From: Candidatus Bathyarchaeota archaeon
GTDB taxonomy: Archaea > Thermoproteota > Bathyarchaeia > 40CM-2-53-6
Length of the DNA stretch: 52,732 bases
Direction of reading: 5' to 3'
Assembly: GCA_005888635.1 (NCBI GenBank)
Contig: VBAW01000022.1
Coordinates: forward strand, 1 to 52,732
Under the pieces are notes generated by a model. That model saw nothing but the letters and a program-made list of their open reading frames with translations, was not told the origin of the DNA and did not search any database. Positions within the stretch are counted from its first letter, which is position 1. The number at the start of each line of letters is the position of its first letter. Position numbers and translations under genes: made by a program. Below are positions 14,739 to 23,829 of this stretch, piece by piece.

Positions 14739-16859
14739 GTCATCCGTAGCCTTCCGAGAAGTCGACGGTGCGGCTGGGGTAGAGGATTCTGTCGCATTCG
14801 CTCTTGTCTTGTTAGAGTAGCATCGGGCGCAAGAGGTCATGGGTCTCCGACCCTTCGTTCTTGCTTGGACGAGTTGGAATCCGCAGATCTTACAACTGGT
14901 GCGGGTTATGGAGAGATTTCCGAATTGGGGAAGAGGCAAGGTGAATCTGCATCCTTTCTCATATCCCGTGCAGCCGATGAATCTCTTGCCGGAGGTTCGG
15001 CTTCGAATAATCTTCAGTTGTGATCCGCATTGGGAACATGGATAGTCGAAGGTGAGGCTGGCGATTCTCTGGGATACCACGACTTCTGCCAGCTGGGACC
15101 CTATCTCGTCCTCTCTCGCGATCAGATCGAGCATTATTGGTCGGAGATGGTCCAGAGTCTCGGCTATGACGTGGCTTCTACTGGTCTGGAGTGTCTGTAT
15201 GTTGTCCATCGAGGTTTCAAGTCTTGCTGTGAATTTTGGGTCTATTATGAGCGGACAGTACTTGTTGAGGAGGTTGATGATCTTTAGCGCGAGGGGAGTT
15301 GCTTCTATCCGGATATTCTTGATGTAGCCTCGTCGATATAGAATCTCGATGATCTCAGCTCTCGTAGCCTTGGTCCCGATGTTCTCCTCCTCCATCTTTC
15401 GGAGCAGGCTGCTAGGATTGTAGCGGGGCGGGGGTTCGGTGAACTTCTGTGAGTCTTTGATCCTTGTGATCGGTATCTTGTCGCCGACTTTTAGGTCCGG
15501 GAGTTTCTGAAACTCGTCTGACGTATAGGGTCTGTAGAATTGGGTCCAGCCTTCTTTGAGGAGACGGGTTCCGCGGAGGAAGAATCTGTGCGGCTCTTTC
15601 TTGAGGGTGAGCTGTGAGCTCTCTCGAAGGCTTGCCTCGGCGAAGGCGGACATGAAACGTTTGATGATTATGTCGAGGAGGTTTGCTTCAGGCTGGATGA
15701 GATGCCGCCTAGGCGGCGCTCCAGTGGGATAGACTGCTGGATGGGCGGGATCATCCTTGGGACCTTTAGTGGGGCGAAGCGAATCCTTGATAGTCAGCTT
15801 TGAAGCGAGGGTCCGATATTGAGCCATAGTTGCGATGCCGTGAAGAATTTCCGAGTATCCGATGTCGGGAGGCAGCTTCTGGCTCGAAGTACGTGGATAG
15901 GAGATCAACGCCTCAAGGTACAGCTTCTCCGCTATTGCGAGAGTTCTGGATGGGGTGTATCCAAAGTGCTTGAATGCTTCCGACTGTAGATTGGAGAGGT
16001 CGAACGGATAGGGCGGGCTCTGTTGTACGTTTCGAGAGTCCGCACTCTCGACCTCGAGAAATGCATTCTTGCAGTCTTTAACGACTTGTTCCGCTTCGGC
16101 TATGGTAAGGATTTTTTCCTTCTCGTATTCGAGTGTATAAGTTTGTCCGTCTCTCGCAACCGTTGCGTCAATTGTCCAGAACGGTGTCGGGGTAAAAGAT
16201 TGGATCTCTTCTTCTCTGTTAACGACGAACTTCAGTGTCGGACCTTGGACTCTGCCCGTGGAGAGGGTTGAGTAGCCGCGGTTCTGTTTGAGGGCTGATT
16301 CTGTTAGGAGCCGGGAGAGATTGATTCCGTAGAGCCAGTCGAGTTCGTGTCGAGTGCGGCCGGCCTCTACGAGTGGCATGTCGAGTTGTGGTGCGAGGTT
16401 CCTGTAGGCGGATTTGAGTTCTTTCTCGGTCAAAGTGCTGAACTTCATCCGCTGAGCCTTCGAGTCGGCGCCATGACATGCGTATCGTAGGATTGTGTAT
16501 CCTATGAGCGAGCCTTCGACGTCGTAGTCGCAGGCGTTGATGTAACGGTCAGCGTTGCTGGCGAGTGAGCTGATGACCTGGATCCATCGGGCTAGTCGAG
16601 CGGATTTCTTGTCGATGAGGTGCTTGGGCTTCCAGTCGAAATCCCAGACTGGATAGCAGCGCCGGCTGGTGTGGGTCTTCGAGTCGACCGCGTAGAGGTG
16701 GCCTAGGGCGGAACAGACGAGGATCGTTTCCTTTCGGTTCCTAGACTCATAGATGGGCACGCCTTGAGTCTCTGTTCTCCGCGGGTCTCCGTCCTCGTCG
16801 AGCGCTCGTGCAACACGCGCGGCCGCATCCGGTTTCTCGCATACGATGAGTGTCTGCAT
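14703..16859 (-). CDS. topA: DNA topoisomerase I, type IA
   Basis: The TOPRIM domain has the catalytic Glu in VCEKPDAAARVA and the DxDxEG acid motif in CDYDVEGS. STGRVQGPTL and the active-site Tyr in LISYPRTSSQ (about residue 321) follow. The C-terminus has zinc-binding CxxC pairs (CSQCG...C-x6-C; CKICG...CARC). The enzyme relaxes negative supercoils through a 5'-phosphotyrosine link. ATG 16859 overlaps the stop of the small upstream gene as TGATG; GTG codons slightly upstream are less likely. The C-terminal tail of about 30 residues is Ser/Ala/Thr-rich. Confidence 0.95.
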   Translation of the reverse strand: MQTLIVCEKPDAAARVARALDEDGDPRRTETQGVPIYESRNRKETILVCSALGHLYAVDSKTHTSRRCYPVWDFDWKPKHLIDKKSARLARWIQVISSLASNADRYINACDYDVEGSLIGYTILRYACHGADSKAQRMKFSTLTEKELKSAYRNLAPQLDMPLVEAGRTRHELDWLYGINLSRLLTESALKQNRGYSTLSTGRVQGPTLKFVVNREEEIQSFTPTPFWTIDATVARDGQTYTLEYEKEKILTIAEAEQVVKDCKNAFLEVESADSRNVQQSPPYPFDLSNLQSEAFKHFGYTPSRTLAIAEKLYLEALISYPRTSSQKLPPDIGYSEILHGIATMAQYRTLASKLTIKDSLRPTKGPKDDPAHPAVYPTGAPPRRHLIQPEANLLDIIIKRFMSAFAEASLRESSQLTLKKEPHRFFLRGTRLLKEGWTQFYRPYTSDEFQKLPDLKVGDKIPITRIKDSQKFTEPPPRYNPSSLLRKMEEENIGTKATRAEIIEILYRRGYIKNIRIEATPLALKIINLLNKYCPLIIDPKFTARLETSMDNIQTLQTSRSHVIAETLDHLRPIMLDLIAREDEIGSQLAEVVVSQRIASLTFDYPCSQCGSQLKIIRSRTSGKRFIGCTGYEKGCRFTLPLPQFGNLSITRTSCKICGFQLVQARTKGRRPMTSCARCYSNKTRANATESSTPAAPSTSRKATDDLVEAASLVKDQ

Positions 16860-17089
16860 CACTTCCACATCTCGGGACGTTGCTGAAGGAACTCAACGAT
16901 CTCCCTAGCATTCTTGCCCGTTCCTTGCTGTTTAGCAACGCGCTTGAGAAAGTCAGCTCGGCCGATACTGCCGAACGCGTTGGCCCAAGCTTCGTAGGCC
17001 TGCCTTACGCTGTCGAGCGCCCGAGCATGGGTCAAACAAAGATCGGCACTGGCCTGTTCAGTCGCCTGACCGCATACGGAACAACCCAA
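16859..17089 (-). CDS. Small Cys/His zinc-binding protein coupled to topA
   Basis: The 76-residue protein begins with CSVCGQ followed by C-x2-H (LCLTHARAL), a compact CCCH zinc site, then a helical region with a C-terminal EIVEFLQQRPEMWK. Its stop and the topA start overlap (TGATG), so the genes are coupled. I recognise no named family; a nucleic-acid or topoisomerase-associated role is suggested only by position. Confidence 0.65.
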   Translation of the reverse strand: MGCSVCGQATEQASADLCLTHARALDSVRQAYEAWANAFGSIGRADFLKRVAKQQGTGKNAREIVEFLQQRPEMWK

Positions 17090-17153
17090 AGGTGATGCGT
17101 GTTTCTTGATGACAATCCGCTATGTTTCACGCTTTCGCTCTATGTTCACGGTC

Positions 17154-19706
17154 TCAATTGGCGCTATTCTGTTTTCCCTCATGGGTCTTCGGGACTTCGA
17201 ACACTATGCCTTTGCTTGGATGGATTCGGGTTTTTACCGGCCGATTATCAAACTTGCGTCCGCGCATCTTCTTGATTGTGAGCTGGGTGAACGGTCGTCC
17301 AGATTGGAGTGCTGTAGAAAGCTCCAGGACACAGTCTACTGCTCCCTCAAGTTCGGCCAATACTTGTTTCGGTGCGCCTCTGTTAACCGCAAGGAAGAAT
17401 CTGCCTTTCTCCTCTCTCAGGTTCGCGGCGGTTTCTTGAATCAGATTCGTTAGGCCGCGTGTGCTTGCTCTCTCGACAAGTTGGTGGGAGGAATCGACAA
17501 TGAGCGTGGGTTTACCAACGGTTACCTCTGTAAGCCCGGAGGATATTGCCATATCCAGTATGGTCGTGTCGTAGAAGTTTTCTAGGACCCCGTGGTTGTT
17601 GTCCATTCTTGGTGTCTTCGTTATCTCGCAACCGATGAGCTGGAAGAATCCCTGCGCTTCGTCCTTTGAGGTGTCAAAGTGCATGCTCTTCATTGCTTGC
17701 TTGACGGAGTCTGGGTTGTCATAGGTCAAGAATACAACCGGACGGGCTGACTGGAGGGACTTGTAGGCTACCTCTTCGCAGAATGTCGACTTGCCCGATC
17801 CAGTATCGCCTTCGATGAGAACGCTGTCGCCGTCCCTGAAGCCTCCTGAAGCTAGTTTGTCGAAGTACTCGAAGTGTTCCTCGCGGAATGGATGCTTGAT
17901 CCTGTAGAACCCTCCGTACCCCAATGCTCCTCCAACGGCTACACCGAGGAGGATCCAGCCGAGAGACTGAGTGACCCATGACGTGGGTGCAGGGTTGAGC
18001 TGGATGTTGTTGCTGGAGTTCTGGGACAGGTCGAGAGTGCTCCTGATCGTCTGTGATTGGCTATTGACAATCACGATATACTGACCCTTGGGGAGCGAGC
18101 GGAAGACTAGGATTCCGCTATTTCCGGTTGTGTTCTGAGTGAATGTTTGGCCTGCTAGCGTTAGGGTGACTGCTGCTCCGGAGACCGGTTGGCCGTTCTG
18201 GTCCTCGACCGTAACTGTGAGGTCATATATCTGAAGCTTGACGGGTGCGAGTCCGTTCTTCGGGTTGAACGCGATGGATGAGGTTGCAACGTTGATTCCT
18301 TTCCAGGTGACGCTGGAGATAGAGTATGTTCCTCCCGCCAGGAGATAGGATCCCGCTGGGTTGAGGCTTGAGGAGGTGCCGTTCGGGTAGGAGAGTTGGA
18401 TGCTGGAGGGTGGCTGGGGTAGCGGGTTGGCGTTCCCGTCTAGGAATCTGGTGCTAAAGTCTAGTTCATAGACGGAGAGGTAGAGAGGGGTGGTTAGTGA
18501 GGATGTCGGGTTGTAAGAGTTTGTCTGGTTCACGATGGCTCCTTGCAGGTATGCTTTGATGTTGTATGTTGCGTTGTCAAGTAGCATAATGTTCTGGGGT
18601 GCGACCCAGCCTGAACTGTTGGAGACCCCGTTGTAGATCGCGACGGCTCCGTTGAATAATGTGATTGAGGCTCCGGGGACCGAGACGGGTGTTGGATCGA
18701 GACTGACGGCATGAAGGTTGAGAAGCCACGATGCGATGACTTTGAAGGTTAGGGTCGGGGTCAATGAGATTCCGTTATTGTCTGTAACCGCTAATTTCGA
18801 GCTGTAGCTTCCACTGAGAGTGTTTGTTGTATATGTCCAGTTGATCGCCCATGTCCCGGTATAGTTCTGCCCGGTACCTTGGACACGCGTAAGGGGAGAG
18901 TTGGATAGAACCGGAGACCCGCTCGGCGAGGTGAGGTTTGACCGTGCGGAGGCTATGTCGTAGAGGCCCAGAGCGTCGAATACTGAGGCTCTGAGGGTGA
19001 CCTGCCGTCCCGGGCCGGTCCAGTTTCTGCTGAAGAAGTTCGTCTGAAGTCCGGTCTGGTTGAAGCTTGAGTAGAAGTTGATTCCAATTCTCTGCTGGAA
19101 TGTAGCAACAACTTGGCTGGGCCACCCCGCTCCGTCATATAGAAGACTGATGGTTCGGGTTGTTGTTCCGGTGATGGTGATGGTGATCTGAAAGTTGAGG
19201 ATTGCACCCTGTTCGATCTGGTAGCTGCTGCTCGTTAGGCTAATCGTGTATGCTGTGAGAGTCGTCGAAATTGATGTCCCTGACAGGCTGCCGACAGCCA
19301 GAGCGACGACTGTACCAGCAGAGGTGATCTTGTTGACGTTTCCAGTTATCACGGTGCCTCCTCCCGTGCCCGAAGAGGAGATTAGGTACAGAACAAAGGT
19401 TACAGGTCCCGTGAAAGTTACATTGCCAGCCATCGCGGGCTGAGAGTAGTAGTTCCAGACTCCAGGGGTACCACTGACCACATTTCGTGATTCAAACTGT
19501 GCCCCGCTCGACCAAGTTTGACTTGTATTCGCCCAGAGATATGTCGAAATCGTGTTCAGAGTCTTAGTAGCCTGGTTGTGAAAGTAGAAACTGGACGGCT
19601 GTAAGCTGCCGGAAGCTACCGCGTTGGGCAGGTGGTTCGGGACCAGGACTATGGCGAGTGCTATGAGTGTGATCAGTGCTGCTTTTGATCCCGAGCTTCC
19701 TCGCAT
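17154..19706 (-). CDS. Secreted ectodomain - single TM - KaiC-like ATPase fusion protein
   Basis: The order is: signal peptide (residues about 8-32); an ectodomain of about 540 residues, Ser/Thr/Asn-rich, with strand repeats and many N-x-S/T sites; a carboxypeptidase-regulatory-like repeat (LTVTVEDQNGQPVSGAAVTL) near 500-560; one membrane helix (about 577-600); then a cytoplasmic RecA-fold ATPase with Walker A GDTGSGKST near 633, a TYDNPDSV segment and Walker B TLIVDSSH near 737. The ATPase resembles KaiC/FlaH-type proteins. Such a topology would link an external signal or surface structure to a cytoplasmic ATPase. No adjacent archaellum or pilus genes are present. The role is unknown. Confidence 0.8.
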   Translation of the reverse strand: MRGSSGSKAALITLIALAIVLVPNHLPNAVASGSLQPSSFYFHNQATKTLNTISTYLWANTSQTWSSGAQFESRNVVSGTPGVWNYYSQPAMAGNVTFTGPVTFVLYLISSSGTGGGTVITGNVNKITSAGTVVALAVGSLSGTSISTTLTAYTISLTSSSYQIEQGAILNFQITITITGTTTRTISLLYDGAGWPSQVVATFQQRIGINFYSSFNQTGLQTNFFSRNWTGPGRQVTLRASVFDALGLYDIASARSNLTSPSGSPVLSNSPLTRVQGTGQNYTGTWAINWTYTTNTLSGSYSSKLAVTDNNGISLTPTLTFKVIASWLLNLHAVSLDPTPVSVPGASITLFNGAVAIYNGVSNSSGWVAPQNIMLLDNATYNIKAYLQGAIVNQTNSYNPTSSLTTPLYLSVYELDFSTRFLDGNANPLPQPPSSIQLSYPNGTSSSLNPAGSYLLAGGTYSISSVTWKGINVATSSIAFNPKNGLAPVKLQIYDLTVTVEDQNGQPVSGAAVTLTLAGQTFTQNTTGNSGILVFRSLPKGQYIVIVNSQSQTIRSTLDLSQNSSNNIQLNPAPTSWVTQSLGWILLGVAVGGALGYGGFYRIKHPFREEHFEYFDKLASGGFRDGDSVLIEGDTGSGKSTFCEEVAYKSLQSARPVVFLTYDNPDSVKQAMKSMHFDTSKDEAQGFFQLIGCEITKTPRMDNNHGVLENFYDTTILDMAISSGLTEVTVGKPTLIVDSSHQLVERASTRGLTNLIQETAANLREEKGRFFLAVNRGAPKQVLAELEGAVDCVLELSTALQSGRPFTQLTIKKMRGRKFDNRPVKTRIHPSKGIVFEVPKTHEGKQNSAN

Positions 19707-20220
19707 CCCTGAAAGTTTCGGCTCTCACAGACTCGGCTGGAAGCGCGTACCAAAGCATACCGTCACCAAAACCCGGGCTACTAGGTAGCGGGAATCGCTC
19801 GGCGAAACAATCGTTCGAGGTCCGGTGACCGATAATTTCTTGGAGCTTTATTCCAAATTACAGGAAGCTTAGTGTAAGGAGAAACTTTGGCGATTTTTGC
19901 CAAGGTCGTGGATGACTGGGCCTCAGTCAGCCGAGAAAGATAATCGAGGGGAGAATTGTCCCTGATGGTTTCGAGGGGTCCCCCCTTGGAGGGGGGGTCT
20001 TGGCGTTGATTCTTCGGATTCAGGCTTGGTCTGCGCTTTTGGGGCTATTTTTGAATCCAAAAGGGCGTCTTTCAGAGTCCGGGAACGAGCAGGAGCCGCA
20101 AGGATAACGAGCAAATTAGCGGTCACTCATCGCTAACCCAAGGACGGTTTTGAATCGGCAGGTTTGCGCCTGCCTAGTTCGACGACCTCTCTTGCCCAAT
20201 AACTAGACCCCGGGTTCCGA
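19707..20220. other. Intergenic stretch with GC-rich hairpin at 19980-19996
   Basis: No convincing gene is found over about 510 bases. CCCCCC-TTGGA-GGGGGG at 19980-19996 forms a very strong hairpin. A minus-strand TATA-like GAATAAAG near 19845-19852 could serve the ectodomain-KaiC gene. Reading the plus strand shows stops in all frames, so no remnant of a longer terminase N-terminus is visible. Confidence 0.5.
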
Positions 20221-20811
20221 ATTAAGGCTCCTAAGTTCTTTGCCGCAGGCGTGGACCTGGGACAGAAACTGGACCATTCGGCCGTAGCCGTTGTGGACAA
20301 GCGCGACAAGGAATTCGATCTTATTCTACTGAAGCAGTTCGAGCTGGGTACAGAGTACGGGTCCGTGCTCGGATATCTAAAGCTCCTCAGCGAGAATCTC
20401 CACGACCTGCGTCGGACAATGATCGACCAGACTGGCGTGGGAGAGACGTTTATGTCGATGGCGATCAGCTCGGGATTGAAGAACGCACGAGGCATCGTCC
20501 TGTCTCAGCCGAAGAAGCAGGACGTCATGACCTTCCTGAAGCACTGCATGGAAGACGGACTCGTCCACATACCCTACGACAGGGAATTCACGAACGAGCT
20601 GAACATCGAACGGTTCGGACTAGAGGCGACAGGCAAGCTCAAGTTCTCACATCCGTCAGGGACTCATGATGATCGTCTATGGGCATTCGCACTGGCAGTA
20701 TACTACGCGAGACTTCAACCGACCGAATACCATCCCGTCGCCGCCGTCAACAGGTACCCGAGGCCAGAAAACCTTTGCCCCCAACTTCCGCGCAGCCTCT
20801 GGCAAACATAA
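20221..20811 (+). CDS. Terminase large-subunit nuclease-like (RNase H-fold) protein, lacks ATPase domain
   Basis: The fold pattern is FFAAGVDLGQKLDHSAVAVV (first Asp of an RNase H-like site), then MIDQTGVGETF (second Asp), LSQPKKQDVM, IPYDREFTNEL, and GTHDDRLWAFALAVYYA (HDD). This is the order seen in the C-terminal nuclease domain of phage terminases. The ATPase half of about 250 residues is missing. GTG 20251 would remove the first beta strand; the frame is open back to a TAA near 20203, with ATT at 20221 the only start-like codon. It may be a decayed provirus gene or a stand-alone nuclease. Confidence 0.6.
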   Translation: MKAPKFFAAGVDLGQKLDHSAVAVVDKRDKEFDLILLKQFELGTEYGSVLGYLKLLSENLHDLRRTMIDQTGVGETFMSMAISSGLKNARGIVLSQPKKQDVMTFLKHCMEDGLVHIPYDREFTNELNIERFGLEATGKLKFSHPSGTHDDRLWAFALAVYYARLQPTEYHPVAAVNRYPRPENLCPQLPRSLWQT

Positions 20812-20877
20812 TCCGTCTGGACCCTCACCCAGCCATGCGCTCTCTGCCTACTCTGGGCTCTTTTAGGGTCCGACAGG

Positions 20878-20910
20878 GTGGCTAGTCCTTCCCTCAGAGG
20901 GAAATGCCAC
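20878..20910 (+). other. Strong imperfect hairpin downstream of terminase-like ORF
   Basis: GTGGC (20878-20882) pairs with GCCAC (20906-20910), and inside it TTCCCTC (20889-20895) pairs perfectly with GAGGGAA (20897-20903). It could be a terminator-like or structured RNA element; it is not followed by a T run. Confidence 0.35.
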
Positions 20911-20962
20911 ATATGGGAACCTGCTCGGAGCACGGTAAAACGATTAGTCGCCACCGGGAGGA

Positions 20963-21103
20963 ATGGAAAGGAAATGGGCCTTCATGAGGTTGCACAACAT
21001 CCGCAGGCGCACTGCAACGAAAACCCCAAACGTTCCCTGGAATGGCAGTATATTTCCGCCAAAAAAAACCGAATCATATTTCAATGAGCAGAAATCACTG
21101 TAA
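20963..21103 (+). CDS. Possible 46-residue basic protein
   Basis: This short ATG ORF encodes an Arg/Lys-rich protein (MRLHNIRRRTATKTP, FPPKKTESYF). A purine-rich GGGAGGA abuts the ATG, which is too close for a normal ribosome site. No family is recognised; it may be a relic in the same region as the terminase-like ORF. Confidence 0.3.
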   Translation: MERKWAFMRLHNIRRRTATKTPNVPWNGSIFPPKKTESYFNEQKSL

Positions 21104-21120
21104 TCGGTTGAAGCCCGCGC

Positions 21121-21792
21121 ATGCCATCAGTACAGGAGATCCGAGCTCTTCAAAGGGCTCGTAAGAAGGCAAGACGACGAAGAATGTATTTGCTTGGAAC
21201 CGTTCTCCTAGTAGCAATCATAGCGGTCTCCGTAGTCGTTTATGCTTACATCCAACCAGGAGGTACGAACCCCGGATTACAGGCGATTGTCTATGCCAAG
21301 CTCAACACTTCGCAGGGAGTAATAGAAATTGAGCTCTATCAGAACGCAACTCCTAAGACAGTGACTAACTTCGTGAATCTCGCCAACTCTGGATTCTACA
21401 ACAACCTCGTCTGGCACAGAATTGCGAAGAATTTCGTAATCCAGACGGGGAATTCGAACTCTAGAAATGGGCTGAACAATTCCACATGGTCGCAAGCCGG
21501 AACGGGTCAGGCGATTCCGTTTGAGTATGACAACTCTCTGCACAATGCAGTGGGCTACGTCGGCATGGCTAGTACTGGGACTCAAGTCGGTGGCACTACT
21601 CAATTCTACATCAATATCAACAATAACTCTGCGACTCTAGACGGAAAGTATGCCGTTTTCGGAAAGGTAATCGCCGGGATGGATGTTGCGTATGCCATCG
21701 GAAACCTTCCCATTTATAATTCTCCAGACGGCCAGCCAATTAATCCCTCAGACGCAATGCTCACGAGCGTCACAATTTCGAACAGCCCTTAA
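21121..21792 (+). CDS. Membrane-anchored cyclophilin-type peptidyl-prolyl isomerase
   Basis: A basic N-terminus (RARKKARRRR) precedes one membrane helix (about 22-43), placing the catalytic domain outside the cell. The cyclophilin domain shows TSQGVIEIELYQNATPKTVTNFVNLA, FYNNLVWHRIAKNFVIQTGN (the His-Arg active site and FxxQ), GYVGMASTG, TTQFYINI and FGKVIAGMDV. The protein probably assists folding of exported proteins. TATA-like CATATTTC lies 40 bases upstream (21074-21081). Confidence 0.9.
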   Translation: MPSVQEIRALQRARKKARRRRMYLLGTVLLVAIIAVSVVVYAYIQPGGTNPGLQAIVYAKLNTSQGVIEIELYQNATPKTVTNFVNLANSGFYNNLVWHRIAKNFVIQTGNSNSRNGLNNSTWSQAGTGQAIPFEYDNSLHNAVGYVGMASTGTQVGGTTQFYININNNSATLDGKYAVFGKVIAGMDVAYAIGNLPIYNSPDGQPINPSDAMLTSVTISNSP

Positions 21793-21812
21793 CTCATAGG
21801 AATTGGCCCCCG

Positions 21813-21830
21813 CTCTTCGCAACCGAAGAG
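21813..21830 (+). terminator. Hairpin after cyclophilin gene
   Basis: CTCTTCG-CAAC-CGAAGAG is a perfect 7-base stem 20 bases after the stop, followed by TCTATAATTTT. It may be a terminator; the AT-rich flank may also act as TATA box for the next small gene. Confidence 0.4.
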
Positions 21831-21894
21831 TCTATAATTTTGATTGACACTACTCTTATCAGTCACAAGCGCTCAAACAGACGTGGTCTTGTGA

Positions 21895-22116
21895 ATGACT
21901 CCGGTCCAAACTGTTGAGCAAGCCACCCAAGCAGCCGTCGATTTCATCAGAAAGTACTACTCGTTCGTCTATCCTATCGCCGCTAGAAAGGAGAATTCGC
22001 GCTGGATAGTGGACTTGGACGTTTCATACTTCAGACCTAGCTATGTCAGAGTGAGAATCTTAGCAGAAGCCGGGAGTCTTGAGGACTTCAATGTGACTCT
22101 GGGACCACTTTTGTAG
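21895..22116 (+). CDS. Small conserved-looking hypothetical protein, 73 residues
   Basis: The sequence is a helix (VEQATQAAVDFIRKYYSFVYPI) followed by strands (SRWIVDLDVSYFRPSYVRVRILAEAG), a well-formed alpha+beta domain. There are no catalytic motifs or membrane segments, and the family is not recognised. A TATA-like TCTATAAT lies near 21831-21838. Confidence 0.6.
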   Translation: MTPVQTVEQATQAAVDFIRKYYSFVYPIAARKENSRWIVDLDVSYFRPSYVRVRILAEAGSLEDFNVTLGPLL

Positions 22117-22119
22117 TTT

Positions 22120-22446
22120 GGTCGCCGCGACCCGGAGTCGATCCATCAACTATCTTTTTGTAGAGATTTCTATCAAGGAAGCTCACAAACACAGATGAAC
22201 GAATTTCCGCGAGAGGCTGACTTTGTTGCTCCTTTTGATCAATTCCCAGCATTCTTAGTTGTGATCGAGCACTTGTATTGACATCTTCTTTCTTCCCCGA
22301 AAAAACAGATTGACACGCAGGGCCATTCCAGAAATTCTAGCTCAATTGCGCAGCGTCGCAGAGATCAATTTCTTCACGCTTGTAGGATTCATGGGAAAGC
22401 GTTTTAACCCTATTACCGTAAAAATGTCAGCTACACGGTTTCAGAA
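22120..22446 (+). other. Intergenic region with hairpin and apgM promoter
   Basis: GGTCGC-C-GCGACC (22120-22132) is a perfect hairpin a few bases after the upstream stop; a T-rich CTTTTTG lies about 25 bases further and together they may terminate transcription. GTTTTAAC at 22401-22408 is a TATA-like box 40 bases before apgM. Only a 28-codon ORF is otherwise present. Confidence 0.4.
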
Positions 22447-23694
22447 ATGGTAGACAAGAGAGCAGTATTGATCGTCGTCGATGGAATGGGCGATCGACCA
22501 CTCATCGACCACGACTACAAGACACCCTTGGAATATGCAAACACACCTAACATGGACCGACTCGCCAAAGGCGGACTAGTCGGACTACTAGATCCTATTT
22601 CTCCAGGTGTAAGACCCGGTAGTGACGTCGCAAACCTAGCGCTCTTTGGCTACGACCCCGCCAAATACTACACCGGACGAGGACCTCTAGAGGCACTGGG
22701 CGCAGGCATAGATTTGGGACCCAACGACATTGCGTTCAGAGCCAACTTCGCAACCGTAGACGATGACTTCCGCGTCGACGATAGGCGCGCGGGAAGAATC
22801 CGCAAGGGCGCGTCGAAACTCGCGAAATCTGTGAGCGAGATCAAAGTCGAGAGCGTTCCTGGAATCAAGACGATCTTCAAGCCGACCGTCGAGCACAGAG
22901 CTGTGCTAGTTCTAAGGGGAGAGAAACTGTCGAAGAACGTGACGGATACCGACCCTCAAGAAGAAGGGTTGAAACTCGTGATATCCAGAGCTACCGACGG
23001 CTCGGAGGAAGCGAAGAGGACTTCGGCCGCCGTCAACGAGTTTGTAAAGAGATCACATGAGGCTCTACGAGATCATCCTCTCAATCAGGAACGCGCAAAC
23101 GATGGCGAGAAACCTGCTAACATTGTATTGACAAGAGGCGCGGGGACGCGTCCTTCCTTACCTAGCTTCAAATCAATGTTTGATCTTCGAGGTGCCTGCA
23201 TCTCCGGAACAGCCCTGATCAAGGGTATCGCAAACGCCGCTGGCATCGATGTGGTCGACGTTAGAGGAGCGACAGGGAGCATTAAGACAGACTACGAGGC
23301 AAAGGCGAAAGCCGTCATCGAGGGAGCCAAGGACAAGAACTTCGTCGTCGTACACGTCAAAGCCCCAGACATCGCCGGCCACGACGCCGACTTCAAGGGT
23401 AAGGTCAGAGCGCTCGAGGAGGTCGATACGCTAGTGGGACACGTTATCGACGAGGTAGATATTGGAGCCAACTATGTTGCACTCGCATCCGACCACGCGA
23501 CGCCTGTTGGATACGGATTCCACACCGGCGACCCCGTCCCAGTAGTAATCGCAGGACCAGACGTTCCAGCGAGCAGGGTTCTCAAACTCAGCGAGGCCAG
23601 CGCCAGCCGCGGAAACCTCGGACGAATACGGGGATTAGACCTGATGCCCATCCTCACCGACCTGATGGGACGAAGCAGACTGTACGGGTCCTAG
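22447..23694 (+). CDS. apgM: 2,3-bisphosphoglycerate-independent phosphoglycerate mutase, archaeal type
   Basis: This is an alkaline-phosphatase-superfamily enzyme: VVDGMGDRP (first metal site), YANTPNMDRLAKGG (the catalytic Ser position is replaced here as usual by the following conserved GSDVANLALFGYDP), GRGPLEALGAGIDL, HVKAPDIAGHDADF, and the terminal DHATPVGYGFHTGDPVPV metal motif. At 415 residues it has the family length. It interconverts 3- and 2-phosphoglycerate in glycolysis and gluconeogenesis. Confidence 0.94.
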   Translation: MVDKRAVLIVVDGMGDRPLIDHDYKTPLEYANTPNMDRLAKGGLVGLLDPISPGVRPGSDVANLALFGYDPAKYYTGRGPLEALGAGIDLGPNDIAFRANFATVDDDFRVDDRRAGRIRKGASKLAKSVSEIKVESVPGIKTIFKPTVEHRAVLVLRGEKLSKNVTDTDPQEEGLKLVISRATDGSEEAKRTSAAVNEFVKRSHEALRDHPLNQERANDGEKPANIVLTRGAGTRPSLPSFKSMFDLRGACISGTALIKGIANAAGIDVVDVRGATGSIKTDYEAKAKAVIEGAKDKNFVVVHVKAPDIAGHDADFKGKVRALEEVDTLVGHVIDEVDIGANYVALASDHATPVGYGFHTGDPVPVVIAGPDVPASRVLKLSEASASRGNLGRIRGLDLMPILTDLMGRSRLYGS

Positions 23695-23829
23695 ACTCCT
23701 CACCCGAACTAGTGAATGGCCTCGTCTCGTCTAACATTCAGGTCAGGCGCGTTAAATGGCCAATCGGATCCTCTTAGCCTTCGATTCATGGCGGCCTAGA
23801 CGGCGGATTCAGATGCCTGCGCCCAGAGG

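Noticed and set aside
19980-19996. Rho-independent-type terminator for the terminase or KaiC-fusion genes
   Set aside because: The hairpin is strong but lies upstream of both gene starts and lacks a T run; its role is undetermined.
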